This document shows, in pieces, positions 1 through 12,000 of a stretch of 64,000 nt of DNA. Made by a program: the position numbers and the translations under genes. The DNA is from JAKLFA01 sp038222225 (GTDB lineage Bacteria; Omnitrophota; Gorgyraeia; Zapsychrales; JANLHA01). The notes under the pieces are model-generated. The model had not been told where the DNA came from, searched no databases, and worked only from the letters and a program-made list of their open reading frames with translations. How positions within the stretch are numbered: position 1 is the first letter of the stretch; every line of letters begins with the position of its first letter. The DNA is taken from NCBI GenBank assembly GCA_038222225.1, contig JBBRHV010000006.1, positions 3,213 to 67,212 of the forward strand, given 5' to 3'.

Positions 1-3000
1 TTACGGAAGAATTGTTGGGTTGTTCGATTTCTTCCATGGCCCATGCCTTGGCGCAGCTGCATAGCAGCGCTGACGTGGCCTCGCAAACCGGTGAGCGGAA
101 ATTTGCTGAACTCAGGCATGAAGTGGACCGGGCGGTGGAGGTCTTAAGAGCGGCCGGGTTCCAAGGCCTTCCCGATGGAAAGAGCCTGGAGGATTTTCTT
201 GCGCGATTCCAAGATTCAGTAGTCGGAGAAAATGAACGATTGGTTCACGGCGATTATCTGATGTGGAATATTTTTGTTGACCCGGCAAGCGGAGAGGTGC
301 GGGCCCTCATTGACGGTGAGATGAGCGGTCTTGATTCTGCCGCTAAAGAGATGGCGAACACGATCCTGGGATTGATCGATGCCCGCAAGAATCATCCGTT
401 CTTAATCAGTCAAACTGCGGAGATGTTACGGTCGTTTTGGAGAGAATATATCCGGGAGACGAAAGACATTACCGGGCAGGAGATTTCTCCGGCGTTTGAG
501 ACTCGGGTCCATTTTTATTGCGCGGTCCAGTTGCTGATTGGCGCCAGAGTTGCGCATGAGAAATGGGCTAAATGGGCCCATTTCAGAATTGAGATGGCCA
601 GGTTTTTCCTTAATCAGGAAGCATTTTCATTGGAAGCTTTCATTGAGTTTTTGAATCATAATATTGGCAAACAACCGATCGGTTGGGTCGGGAATTTTGA
701 TGTTGCGACTCAGCACGGGCAGAGGCCGGGCTCGGGCGTTGAGATAATGATTGATGAAACAGGTTGGGCTGATTTCTTTGCCGAGGTTTGGGTTCCAGGA
801 AACATCGGGGATCCGATTTTTGCATTGGGTATCGGAGCGGAATTACGTGTGACAAACAGAGACACCGGCGTTGTTTCGATTTGGAGGCCAGTGGAATTTT
901 GTCATTTTGCGGGGAATAATTATCAATTTAGAGGAAGCGTGTTTTATCTCCAGGCGGGATCGTATGATGTGGAACCATCCTTCTCAGCGGATATGGGAGA
1001 AACGTGGTTTATTCCGCAACTCCCTTATGGCCCGTGTCATCTGACAGTGACAAAAGCATTGTCTGGGGAAGCGCCTTCAGAAAAGATAGTGAGTGTGGTC
1101 TTTTCTGACCTTCACGGTGAGTTGAATGGTTTCCGTTCAGCGCTTGTAAAGCTCGGTATGATTTTACCGCAAAATAACCCGATGGAAGATATTTGGATTT
1201 CTCAAGATGTGACGGTGGTTGTGGATGGAGATATCATGGATCGTGGTTTGCGACAGAAAGAGTTATACCACTATATCTGCCATCTCATGTTGACCGCCGA
1301 AGAAAGCCGTAATCGGGTCATCTTTATCTTAGGAAATCATGAGCTGCTTCATCTTCAGGGGACTCCGGATGATTGGACAGCTCATGCGCTTACAGAAGTG
1401 ATTAGAGAAGGTATTCTTCGAGGAGATATTGTGGCAGCCGCGTATCTAGGTGGGCGTCTGATAGTTCATGCGGGAATTTTACCTTTTATTACCATGGATT
1501 TGATAAAGACATTACGCCCAGGATTTTTGACTGTCGTTGCCCATCGGTCAGGAAAGTTCGTAAAGGATCTTACCGCGGTTGAAGTTGCCATCGAATTGAA
1601 TAAAACACATAGCGTTCTTTCTGCTGACTCTATCGTGAATGAATTCAATCGGAGATTGCGGTTGGCGGTTGAGAAAGGCGATTATTCTGACGTTATTTTC
1701 CAGAGAGGGAACGCTCATTTTGGCGAGAACAAAAGGCCTGGAGAGTCGGGATATATACCCGGAGGCATATTCTGGGCAGACTATGAAAACGAATTGCGGC
1801 TGGTTGACCCGCGTGCGCTTATAGCGCAGATCGGAGGACATAGGGAGGGGAATGCGCTCCGTTGGACAAAGGGAGCCAGGGCTGTGAACGTCAATCTTTG
1901 TTATAAAGAGGGATTTGGACGCAGCTCCGGAGTCGCTGTGTTTGATGGACAAAACTGGAAAGCTGTTTATTTTGATGGCCGGCCCATGCAAATTATTCCT
2001 GCTGTTATGGAGCGTGCTGTAAAACGACAGACAACAAATTCGGCAGCAGGTCAAGGCGGAACCAACGCGGCTGTTCTTGAGGGTGCGCCTTTTGAAGAAC
2101 CGGAAACGGGTCGGATGAGCAGGCGAAGCATGCTGAAAATGCTGGCGCTGGCAGGAGCAAGCTTGCCGTTCATGACAACGACTGCTTTTGCTGATGAACC
2201 GACGGTTGATGAAGTTTTGACGGAACTTTTGAGCACTCAAACAGCGCATGGCCTCATTAAGAGTTTCAAGGGCACAACCGATACCTTCATGCAGAATCAG
2301 GCCGTGACCTATGATCAGGCAGCCGCCGGGATCGCAGCTCTTGCGGCCGGAAGGACGGCGGAAGCGGTCAGGATTTTTAATTTCTTTTATAACCAGCATA
2401 ATGGAGGAGATCCTGTCTGGAACGGGTTTGTGAATATGTATGATGCGACCCGCGGGGTCAAGGGCAACGAGCGCACGATCCACACAGGCCCGAACATCTG
2501 GATGGCGATGTTCAGCCTTCATCTTTATATGGCAAGCAGCGGTCAACAGGCCACGAAGGCCTTGACCCTTGCCAAAGCGCTCATGCAGTGGGCCAGGGGT
2601 TTGAATCATCGCGATGGAGCGGTTGCCCTTGGACCGGTCCCCAATAATAATATTTTCTCAACAGAACATAACCTTGATTATTTCGCCTTCCTTAAAGGAA
2701 TACAGTCGTTTTTGTCCGCGGCAGAAGCGGCGATCGTTCAAGCAGAAATGGACGGGGTTGGAACATGGTTAAAGACACATGCTTATGACCCGGCCAGAAG
2801 ATTGTTCAAACGCGGAGCATATGAAAACCCGGTTGTCTATGCTACAGATACGTCAAGCTTTGCATTTTTATTGGGATCGCAGGTTCTGGAAGATTGGGGC
2901 ATTGTTCGCTCAACATTCATCGGCCAGTCCGATGCTGCCTATCGTGTCGGGACACGCGGTTTTGATGTGGCGAGTGTCGAGAACGCCAATTGGACCCCGC

Positions 3001-6000
3001 GTTCACGTTATGTCTTCAGAGAGTTTACTCTTCAGATGGCGGTAGGATTTTTGGTGATGGCTGATGATGAACACGATCGAGGCAATTTCACGCTGGAAAA
3101 AACGTATCGTGATAAGGCTCAGCTCTATGCTTCTCAATCTGGCATAGATGGTGATTATCAATATTGTGAACAGACCGGGGTTCAGCTCTTTTATGATATT
3201 CCGAGCTGGAAAACAATTAATGGTCAGTCGGCTTCGGTCATGGCCTGGAAGATATTTGCACTTCTCGGTTTCAACCCGTTTGGATTTGTTACAAAGGTGC
3301 GGCTGTCCGTCAGGCGTCTGGCGGCAACTGGAAATATGGAGTTGACTTTGCGCAAGGAAAGTATGGCGTCGCTCACTGCCGAGATTCTTTATTCAGATGA
3401 CCTGGGAGATCAGAAAGAATGGAAGAGCGCCGGTTCAGTGGATTTGAGCGGCCTAAGGGCGGTTTGGGTCGATAACGGTTCTCAGACCACAACACATCCG
3501 TCGCAAAGCTCAAGGAGATTCTACCGAGTCTCGGCTGTAAATTCGTCTGTCCAGGGATTGGGCGCAGTCCATCAGGAGTCTAACGGTTTAGTGCCAGAGA
3601 CGGTATTAATTGGGTCAAGCGCAGAGTATGGTCAAGAGTTCAAAGATGCGAATGCAGCAGTTTTGCAGGGGAAATTTGTTCAGACAGTGAAGACCAAAGG
3701 ATCTGGGCTTAATCGCTTTGACCTCGGGCGTTGGGGACGCGGGGCACTGCATTCAGTTCTTGCGCTAACACTGCTCACATCCGGTTGTGAGAAAAAAGAG
3801 GATACCCAGGGAGATGCGTTGTCGGGAGTCGCGGTTCAGCCTGTTGATAGGAGCGCATTGGAGAACAGGATCAAGGAAGAGGTCCGGAAACTAGAGTATT
3901 CTGACAAGAACGCGGAGGATTTTGTAACGATGCTACGTCAATGGAAGAATGCTCAAGGCCAACCGGTTCTTACTGCGTGGGAGCAGAGCATTCTTAATGC
4001 CCGGAAACAATATGAGCAGGGAGCCATGACAGCCGATCAGTTGGCCGGGATCGAAGCCGGGGTTGTTGGAGAAGTTGCGATGAGGATCGCTGAAGAATTT
4101 TCCGCGAATAATAATGCTTTTGAATTGACCGATCTGATTGAAAAGAAACAGTCACAGTGTGTCAGCAGGTCAATGGCGGTAGCTATCGTCGGGAATGTAC
4201 TTGGATTTAAGGTTGACTTTCTTGATGTTGATGCCAAGGAGATCAGGGCGATTGACGTTCCATTGGCGGAAAGAACTGTGGCGCATGCGGCCACCCTTGT
4301 ACATTTGACCGGCGGGACCGTGATCATCGCCGATTCAGCGCTACGGTTTGTAAGCCGGCCGTTTTTAATGGAAGAAACCTACGCCGCAGTCGGGAACTAT
4401 TGGGAACTTAAGAACAGGAACGAACCGTTGTTGCTGCATGGACGAATCAGGAAGGCGTCTCTTTTAGCAGAGATTTATAACAATCGAGGCAACGCCTATG
4501 GAAGAGCCGGTCGTTATGAGGAAGCCTTCGCGCTGATGGCGAAAGCGATGGAAATCGATCCGGCATTGGCTGCAGCTTATTACAATCGGGGAGTTCAATA
4601 TCAGGATCTAGGCCGGGTAGCCGAGGCAGTGGCGGACTATACAAAAGCGATCGAGCTTGATCCAAGAGATGCTGCTCCATATTGCAATCGGGGGAATATT
4701 TACAATACCGCAGGACGGGATGCTGAGGCTGTTGCTGATTATACGAAGGCCATTGAGCTTGATCCGCAATTAGCAGTGGTGTATTTCAATCGGGGAAATA
4801 TTTATGGCAGATCAGATCGGCCAGAGGAGGCGATTGCGGATTTGACGAAAGTGATCGGGCTGAATCCGGAAGATGCCCAGGCTTATTACAGGCGGGCAGT
4901 GATTTACGGAAGAGTCGGTCAGTTAGAGAGCGCCAAAGCAGATCTCTTAAAGGTGCTGAATTTAAGTTCGGATGAAAAGCAAAAAGAACAGATCAAAGCT
5001 GCTGTTCGCAAGATTGATGACATGCTTAAAGAAATGCCTAAGAAGAGCGCATCATCCAGCCACTCTGTTAAAAACGCTGAAACCAACGCAGCGATCCTTT
5101 ATCCGTCACGCTTGGTGCCTGGACAAACGCCGGACTGGGCAATAAAATTCAGAACGACGTTGCCTAGCGATTTTGTTGAGGCGGCCGAGTCAGAGGATGG
5201 AGAGCAGGGCGTTGACAAGGTCATGTCGCTGGGGATTTGCCAGGATTCGCCGGACGTCTCGGAGCTTTTATCAAGATTTTATCGAGGATTGATGGAGAAT
5301 AGCAACCCATCCGAGGTCCGCAGTCATTTGATTTATGACACGTGGTTAAAACTTAAAGAGAAGAAGATGGATGAATGGAACGCGACATTGGCGGTGTGGT
5401 TTACGTATGTGGTCTTTCAAAAAGCTTTAAGCATAGAAGCAAAACGATTAGCACAAAAGAATGCTCCGGCGCCTTCTGTTGAGGCATCCACAGAAGTCGC
5501 TACAGAACCATCTTCAAAAGGGCAGGAAGAAGGGGCGTCTGCCCGGGAAGATGAGCGTTACTTGGGGATTGTGATCGAGGTGGAAGGGTTTGGCCAGGTC
5601 ACACTGACCGAACGCATCGCCCGAAACAGCCGGACGCTTCTTTTTAAGACGAATCACCCTGGGCTTTTGATCAAACTTTTTGATCTGAACCACACCAGCA
5701 TCGCCGGAGCCTTTGATCCGGTGATCGTCCAGAATTTTGAATTGGAACGCAATAATTTTGTCGAGGTCGCGAAGATCGATGAGCTGAGGCCGTATATTCC
5801 GCATTATTATCAGAGCGGCATCATCAAAGAGAGCAAGTACGCTTTCATCGCCATGGAATACATTGAAGGCACGGACTTAAAGAGCTGGCGGGAACAGGTT
5901 ATTAACGGACGCAGTGAAAAGACTTTGACCGCCATTGAGTTCTGGCAGATGATGTCCCAGGCGATGAGCATTTTAAGAATATTCCACAAGTATGACCTGA

Positions 6001-9000
6001 TCTTTTCTGATTATAAACTTGAGAATATTCTAAGGCTGGCAGACGGACGTCTGAGGTTCGTTGATCTGGGAAGTGTTTTCCTTATTCATGGCTCGATCAA
6101 ACCGCAGGATTTTCCGTATTCAGCAACAATGGAGGATTCGGAAGTTTTTGAAAACGCTGTCACTTTGAAGAACGGAAAGCCGCTGGCGAAAATTTCCGAT
6201 ATCTTCTGTGTGGGTGTGAGCCTGTTTGAATTCGCCACAGGCCAGGACCGTTTGACGCTGAGTCGTGAATATGCGGATATGCTTTTGACTCATTTACGCG
6301 TTATCAACCCGCGGATGTCTGAAACCCGGCTGTATTTTAATTATTATCCTCATCTTAAGGGAAAATTACCGACGCTGGAAGATCAGCTGCGTGAAGGATA
6401 CGTCTTTTTTGCTGATTTTTGGCATTTGCTGCACGAAGTTCTTAAATATACCCAAGACGGTTATGAAGACATGGGACAGGCTGAAAAGGATGTTGTCCTG
6501 TTGTCGGCGGGGATCGATTTTATCCGTAAGCAGCTTGGGCCTCTGGGCTGGGTGGCAGAGCCTGTTGCCCGGGCGACAGTTCTTAGACGCGTCCGGGTTG
6601 ACAGTATTCATGATCTGCTTTTGACGTTCCACAGCCCCTTGGGAGCGGAGGTCGTTGATGACCTTCGCCGTCACAACTGTTTTGTTGGTTGTGCTGAATC
6701 ACAGTTCGGACAGCAGGGTTTCGTGGAACAGATGAGCACTTGGGACGTGCGTCTGAATTCGCACACTCAGCATTGGGCGGTCCAGGCGCCGGTCGCATTC
6801 AGGCATGATACACAAGAAGCCGGTGCGTTGTTCTTGCAGCAGACCTACACGGATGAGGATGGCCATCGGTATTATCACATCACAAGCATGGAGGAGGCGG
6901 ATGAATTGCCGAACGGGGAAAAATTGACCCTGGCGCATTTGGAGGATGATCCGTACGCTTGGCTGGGAGCTCCATCGCAGGAAGATAATCAGGGTGGAAA
7001 CTCTAAGAAAAAGCCTGTTCCAGCTCCTGAGAAAGAAAAGATAGTCATTGCGGGTAACGAAAGTGAGAAGCAGAAGAAAAAAACCAAAAGAAAATCCAGG
7101 AGGCAAAAGCTTCCAAAACCGACGACACGAGAGGAGGCCATCGCGTTGCTGATCCAAGCGGCCGGACGTGTTCCTTCGAACATTGCAAAAACCCCGCATC
7201 TTGTGGCCGACTTTTCACGCGGAGAGTTGACCGCAGCCAAGATCAAGAGCATGGCAAGGCAATGGGGGATTACGGGATATGATGTGCCGATCTCGAATTT
7301 GCCTTTTAGAGCGTATTCACGGAATGCTTCTTCAGACGAGCAAACAAATTCCTCTGTTCTGAACGAAGATATTTCAAAAACCGGACCTCCGCAGGGCTTT
7401 ATTCATGTGGATGTCCATCCGGAAATTTGTTCGTTTAACGCCCTTGCTGAAGTTCAGCATCAATTTGGGGAGCTCACCACCATTGTTGTTGTTTATAGAC
7501 GAGCCGCCGCTCTTCTTCAAAGGAAGCCGGTTTATGCCTCGCGTGAAAATGATATCATCATTCATTCCGACGGGATTATTTCTCAGGATCAGCTTATTTC
7601 GAAAATAAAAGGCCCTATCGCGCGCCTGTTGGTAACCGGCAATGAATTTGAAAGCTGTGTTGCCCGGGCTGTTTTTTCCATCAGAGAATTTATGCGGGAT
7701 CAATATTCTGCCGGGTTTGTCTTGGATGTTCATTTTCCGATGGATTTGATCGTTGCCAATCGTCATGACTATCGCGATGGGGGATATCAAAAGATGATCG
7801 CGAATATAAAAGGCGGGGACTTTTTCTACAGCTATAAATTTCAAGCCCGTCGGATTGCCTATGACATCTATGATGGAACCGAACTGATCTGCCCTTGTGG
7901 GGAGGGAAGCGAAAATATTTCCAATCTTTATGTATGGCCATCTTTACAGAGCATGAAAGATGAATTAAGCCGAGGAACCGGCGGGACCAACGGGGCTGTT
8001 CTTGAATCAGGAGAGGGCGGCGCCTACAAGGAATTGATTTGTCGGTTTGACATGAAAGAAGATTATGAGGCGGATGATTGGAAGGAATCACGGGTTCTTA
8101 AGCGCGTGGCACTTATGAAACAGATCAGGTTGGGTTGGAAATATCCTCAGATGGGAGAACCGTCGGAACAATGGCTCAATGAGCTGAGAGAACTCGTTCT
8201 TCATCGTCTTTGGACAAAGCTTCAAAAAGCACATCGTGGAGACATGTTTTTCCCTCAAGACATGGTTTCTCTCAATCGGTCGCTGAATCAGCCGTTTGTT
8301 TTTATCGTCGATGAACTTTTAAAGAACGCCCTTGATGCCCAGGCCTTGGCAGGGCAAAGCGGAAATGTCCATCTTGCGAGATCGTTGCAAGGCGGAACAT
8401 TCGTGATGGCGGTTTCTGATAACGGAATCGGCGTCCGTCGCCCATTCTTAGGCTCAGAGCAGCTGGCTTGTATTGAGTCTTTGGCAGATCAGCAGAAGAG
8501 ACGTAATACTCGTTTGGAAGCAAGTGATGGGGCTGGATTGATCTGGGTTCAGTATCTGGTCGCCATGCGGGGAGGTAAGCTTGAAGTCGAATCTCCCGGT
8601 CGCAATGAAGCCAGGACTACGGTTGTTGTGTCCTTGCCGGCGGATGCGTTAACGGTCATTGACAAGACGGGCTTAGGTTCTCAGACAAATGCTGCAGTCC
8701 TTCAAAAGAGAGAAGATGTCGCTACGCGGTTTATTTTTAGGTTAGCTGATCATTATGGTCTTTCTTCCACTTGTGATCCGCAGGAGATCCTTCAGGTTCT
8801 TCGTGCCAGGGGAATCTTGAGTTCAGGGGAAGAAAGGGCGTTTGTCAGATATAGAAAAATTTTAAAACAGATGTATCCGGAGCTGAGCCTTGGGCAGGCT
8901 GAAGCACGCTGGACGGAGGGCTACACATTTTTCGGGAATAATTCTTCTGAGGATTGGGAGCTTTCCGGACTGACGGAAGATTTTACGGTCATGGTTAAGA

Positions 9001-12000
9001 AACACATCGAAGGGATCCGGGCCGTTGAACACACCGATCATCCTGCGGATCAGGGCTGGTGGAAGGAAGATGGGCTGAAAATAAGAGTGATCCGGATTAC
9101 GGATAGTCTTGATTTAAAGGCGGCGTTACCGAACGAAAAAACAGAAAACCTGCCGCTGTCATCTGATGATGAAAACGGTTCACTGCACCTCTTTGAGTTT
9201 TTGTTCAAGAAGATCTTTATTGAGCCAAAATATTTTGGCCTGGTAGCTTTCAAAGAAGGAAGGCCTGTTGGTGTATATGGGGTTTTTGTTTTAAATGATT
9301 GGAGAACGATCTCTGGGCGCGGATTATATGTCGTTCCATGGGAAAGGTATAAGAAAACAAATATCGGGTGGATGCTGGTCTCAAGGATGGCGGAATTGTT
9401 CGCGCTCAATGGCTATAAGTATCTTTATATCCCTGTGGCCAACCGTCCGTCGGCGCAGAAATTTTTTGAGAACGTGTCGGACAATACTGGACGCTTCCAG
9501 TTTTTCACAGAAACAAAACGGAACGATGACGGAAAAATTCAAAAGGTTGCTGTGAAGCTGCAGGAAAGGTTCACTCCGGTTCAATGGGACATTGATCTTA
9601 AGCGTCAGATCGGCCAAGTCAACAGCGCGGTATTAAATACGAGCCTGTTGCAGCAGGTCCAAAATATGGAGGCAATGTTTAAAGCCTATGAATCGATTCT
9701 TAGTGACCATGGCCGACAGATACACGAGAGAGTTCGAGTGGTTTTAAGAGCAGCTTCTCAAGGCGTGATGAATGCAGAGCAGCAAAAAGAAGTTCGGGCG
9801 CTCGTGGCGTTGATGCCTGATCCGCAGCATATTGATATTGAATCCGGCGGAGAAAAGAATTGGATCCGTTGGTTTGATTTAAGCCCGGAAAGACTGGGCG
9901 CATCTTTAGATCAAAGCATTGCCGATGGATGTGCGTGGCCGTGCCTGCATTGTGCGGCGTACAATGGCCATGCCAAAACAGTGATGGAGCCGCTTCCTGT
10001 TGTGATCGCAAAAATTTTAAGCAGAACACAAACGGATATTATTTATCCATTCCAGTTCGATCTGATTTCTTGGCGGGATCTTTTCTTTGGAGTCGGCATT
10101 TCGGGATTAGCAGAGTTTATATCACGGTATAACCCGCAATATCAATTACGGTCATTGCCGACACGAGGTTGGGATAGCGATGATGCCTTTGTTCAGAACG
10201 AAGCCCTGCATCTTGCGCAGCTTAAAATCGCTAGTGGTATGTTCATTCTTTCATTCCATCTGTGCCATCAGCGGTATGACATCTTGCCGGCTATTGCGCA
10301 GGCGGTCAGGAACGGAGACCGTGCAGAACTCGATGCACTGATCGATGTTTATGCAGCACGTTATGCGAATGTGATCGCTACGTTAAGTCCTGCGCTTGAT
10401 CGGGTCAGCGTATTTTTACCCGGAGATGTATACGCTCCCGTCTTTGAAGAGGCGACGATCCGGGCATTGAAAAAAGTGTTGAGCATCTTAAACGCTTCGC
10501 ATGAAGAGATCAAGCCGCTTGTTGGTGAGATCAGTCATGGGGTCCTTGGGATCCGGGATATGAGATTTTTAAACATCGGCGGAAGGCAGATTTCGTTTAT
10601 TTCTCGAACGATCCAACACGACGGCCGCGGGCGTGACTTTTTGGGACGATTGTGCATGGCTGAAAGCGGGGATTTGAACGGCAGGAAGGCGAATATGAAT
10701 TTGCTTCGCATGGTCAAAGAACATGGCCGTCCGTATCCGGTTTCTGTCCTGTTTGCCTCTGGACGAACGATTGTCCAAACGCCGCAAGTCAACAGCGCGG
10801 TGCTTTTGACCGAACCGCTGAGAAAAATGTTCCGCGCATTGAAACCGTGGCTGGTTATCGGCGCCGTTGCTGCCTGGGTGGGTTTTGAAAGAATGAATGC
10901 GAATCTCTTTTCTGGCCCTGAAGGGGGCGCGCATGAGAAATGGATCTTTCTCGACCTTGTTTTAGCCGCCGGTGTTATTGAAGAAATTCAATACAGGTTT
11001 GGCGTGTACAGGCATGTCTTGAGGCCTTATTTCGGCGTTGTGCTGTCAGTCATCATCAGTTCTTTAGTTTTTGTGGCGGTCCATCTGATCTTTGCGGATG
11101 GGACCTTGATCGGTTTAATATATGTCCTGTTGTTTGGTGTAATTTCTGCCTTGATTTATGAAACCAGCGGCAAGCTGCGCTACGCTATTCTTCTGCACAT
11201 GATCTCGAACTTGATTTGGATCGGCATGAGCGCCGGTCCGTTTGCATATTTTATATTCACGGTCTCGCTTATGGCGCTGATGAAATTAAGCTTTGTTCTA
11301 TTTATCTTCTATCATACGGTCATCGCTGGCGTTAATGAGAGAGGAATCAAGGCCTTTGAACGTTTTGGAAAAACTGATTCGATTGATGAATGGTTAGGTC
11401 AAAAAGTTATCAGACCGGCGGTGGCTGTGATTAAAAGCCGATGGGCAAAACTTGGCATGAATAAAATGTGGCGAGCAAAAAGCCCGGATGGAAAAGAACA
11501 TCGCCGCATATATGCTTTGGCATTCACAATCAGTGGATTGATCCTGACCTTGCAGTTTGCCGGAGACAGGATGTTCAGATTGTTCTATCCGGTCTCGCCA
11601 AGACCTTTGATCACTCAAGAAGAGATGCGACAGAACATTCAGCGGGAGAGGGATAAGTTTGAAGCAGCAAAACGTGCCGCCCTCGCACAGACGCCAGGAC
11701 TCACCACCAATGATATTTTTGGTGTGATGTATTCTTACAAAGCGGATCTTTCATTGATCCGGGTTGTTTTATTCCATGACGGTCGCGCATACAGCGTGGA
11801 GGTGACATCGTCAGGTGAGACAATTGTCGATCCGGTAGCGTTATCATGCTACGAGGGCATTCTTACGCTGTTATTTTCCGACGGGCATATGGACAGACAT
11901 CGTGAACTTCCTTTAAACGAACGGACTTGGAATGAAGTTGAAGCTTGGAAAAATAGATTGCCTCAAAAACCTGCACCTAAAGTACGGTCGAAACAGGGCG

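Noticed and set aside
12..14. TTG at 12 as the real start of the giant gene
   Set aside because: The frame is open upstream to the window edge, and the first domain lacks its N-terminal lobe, so the start lies outside.
1548..2609. A 353-codon minus-strand ORF inside the giant gene
   Set aside because: Composition is Arg/Pro/His-rich with no domain pattern; it is a shadow of the phosphatase and Tat-signal segments.
3651..8702. Resemblance of the linker to viral 3C-like protease sites (AVLQ)
   Set aside because: Only copies 2 and 6 have Gln after the Leu; the other copies do not, so the likeness is chance.
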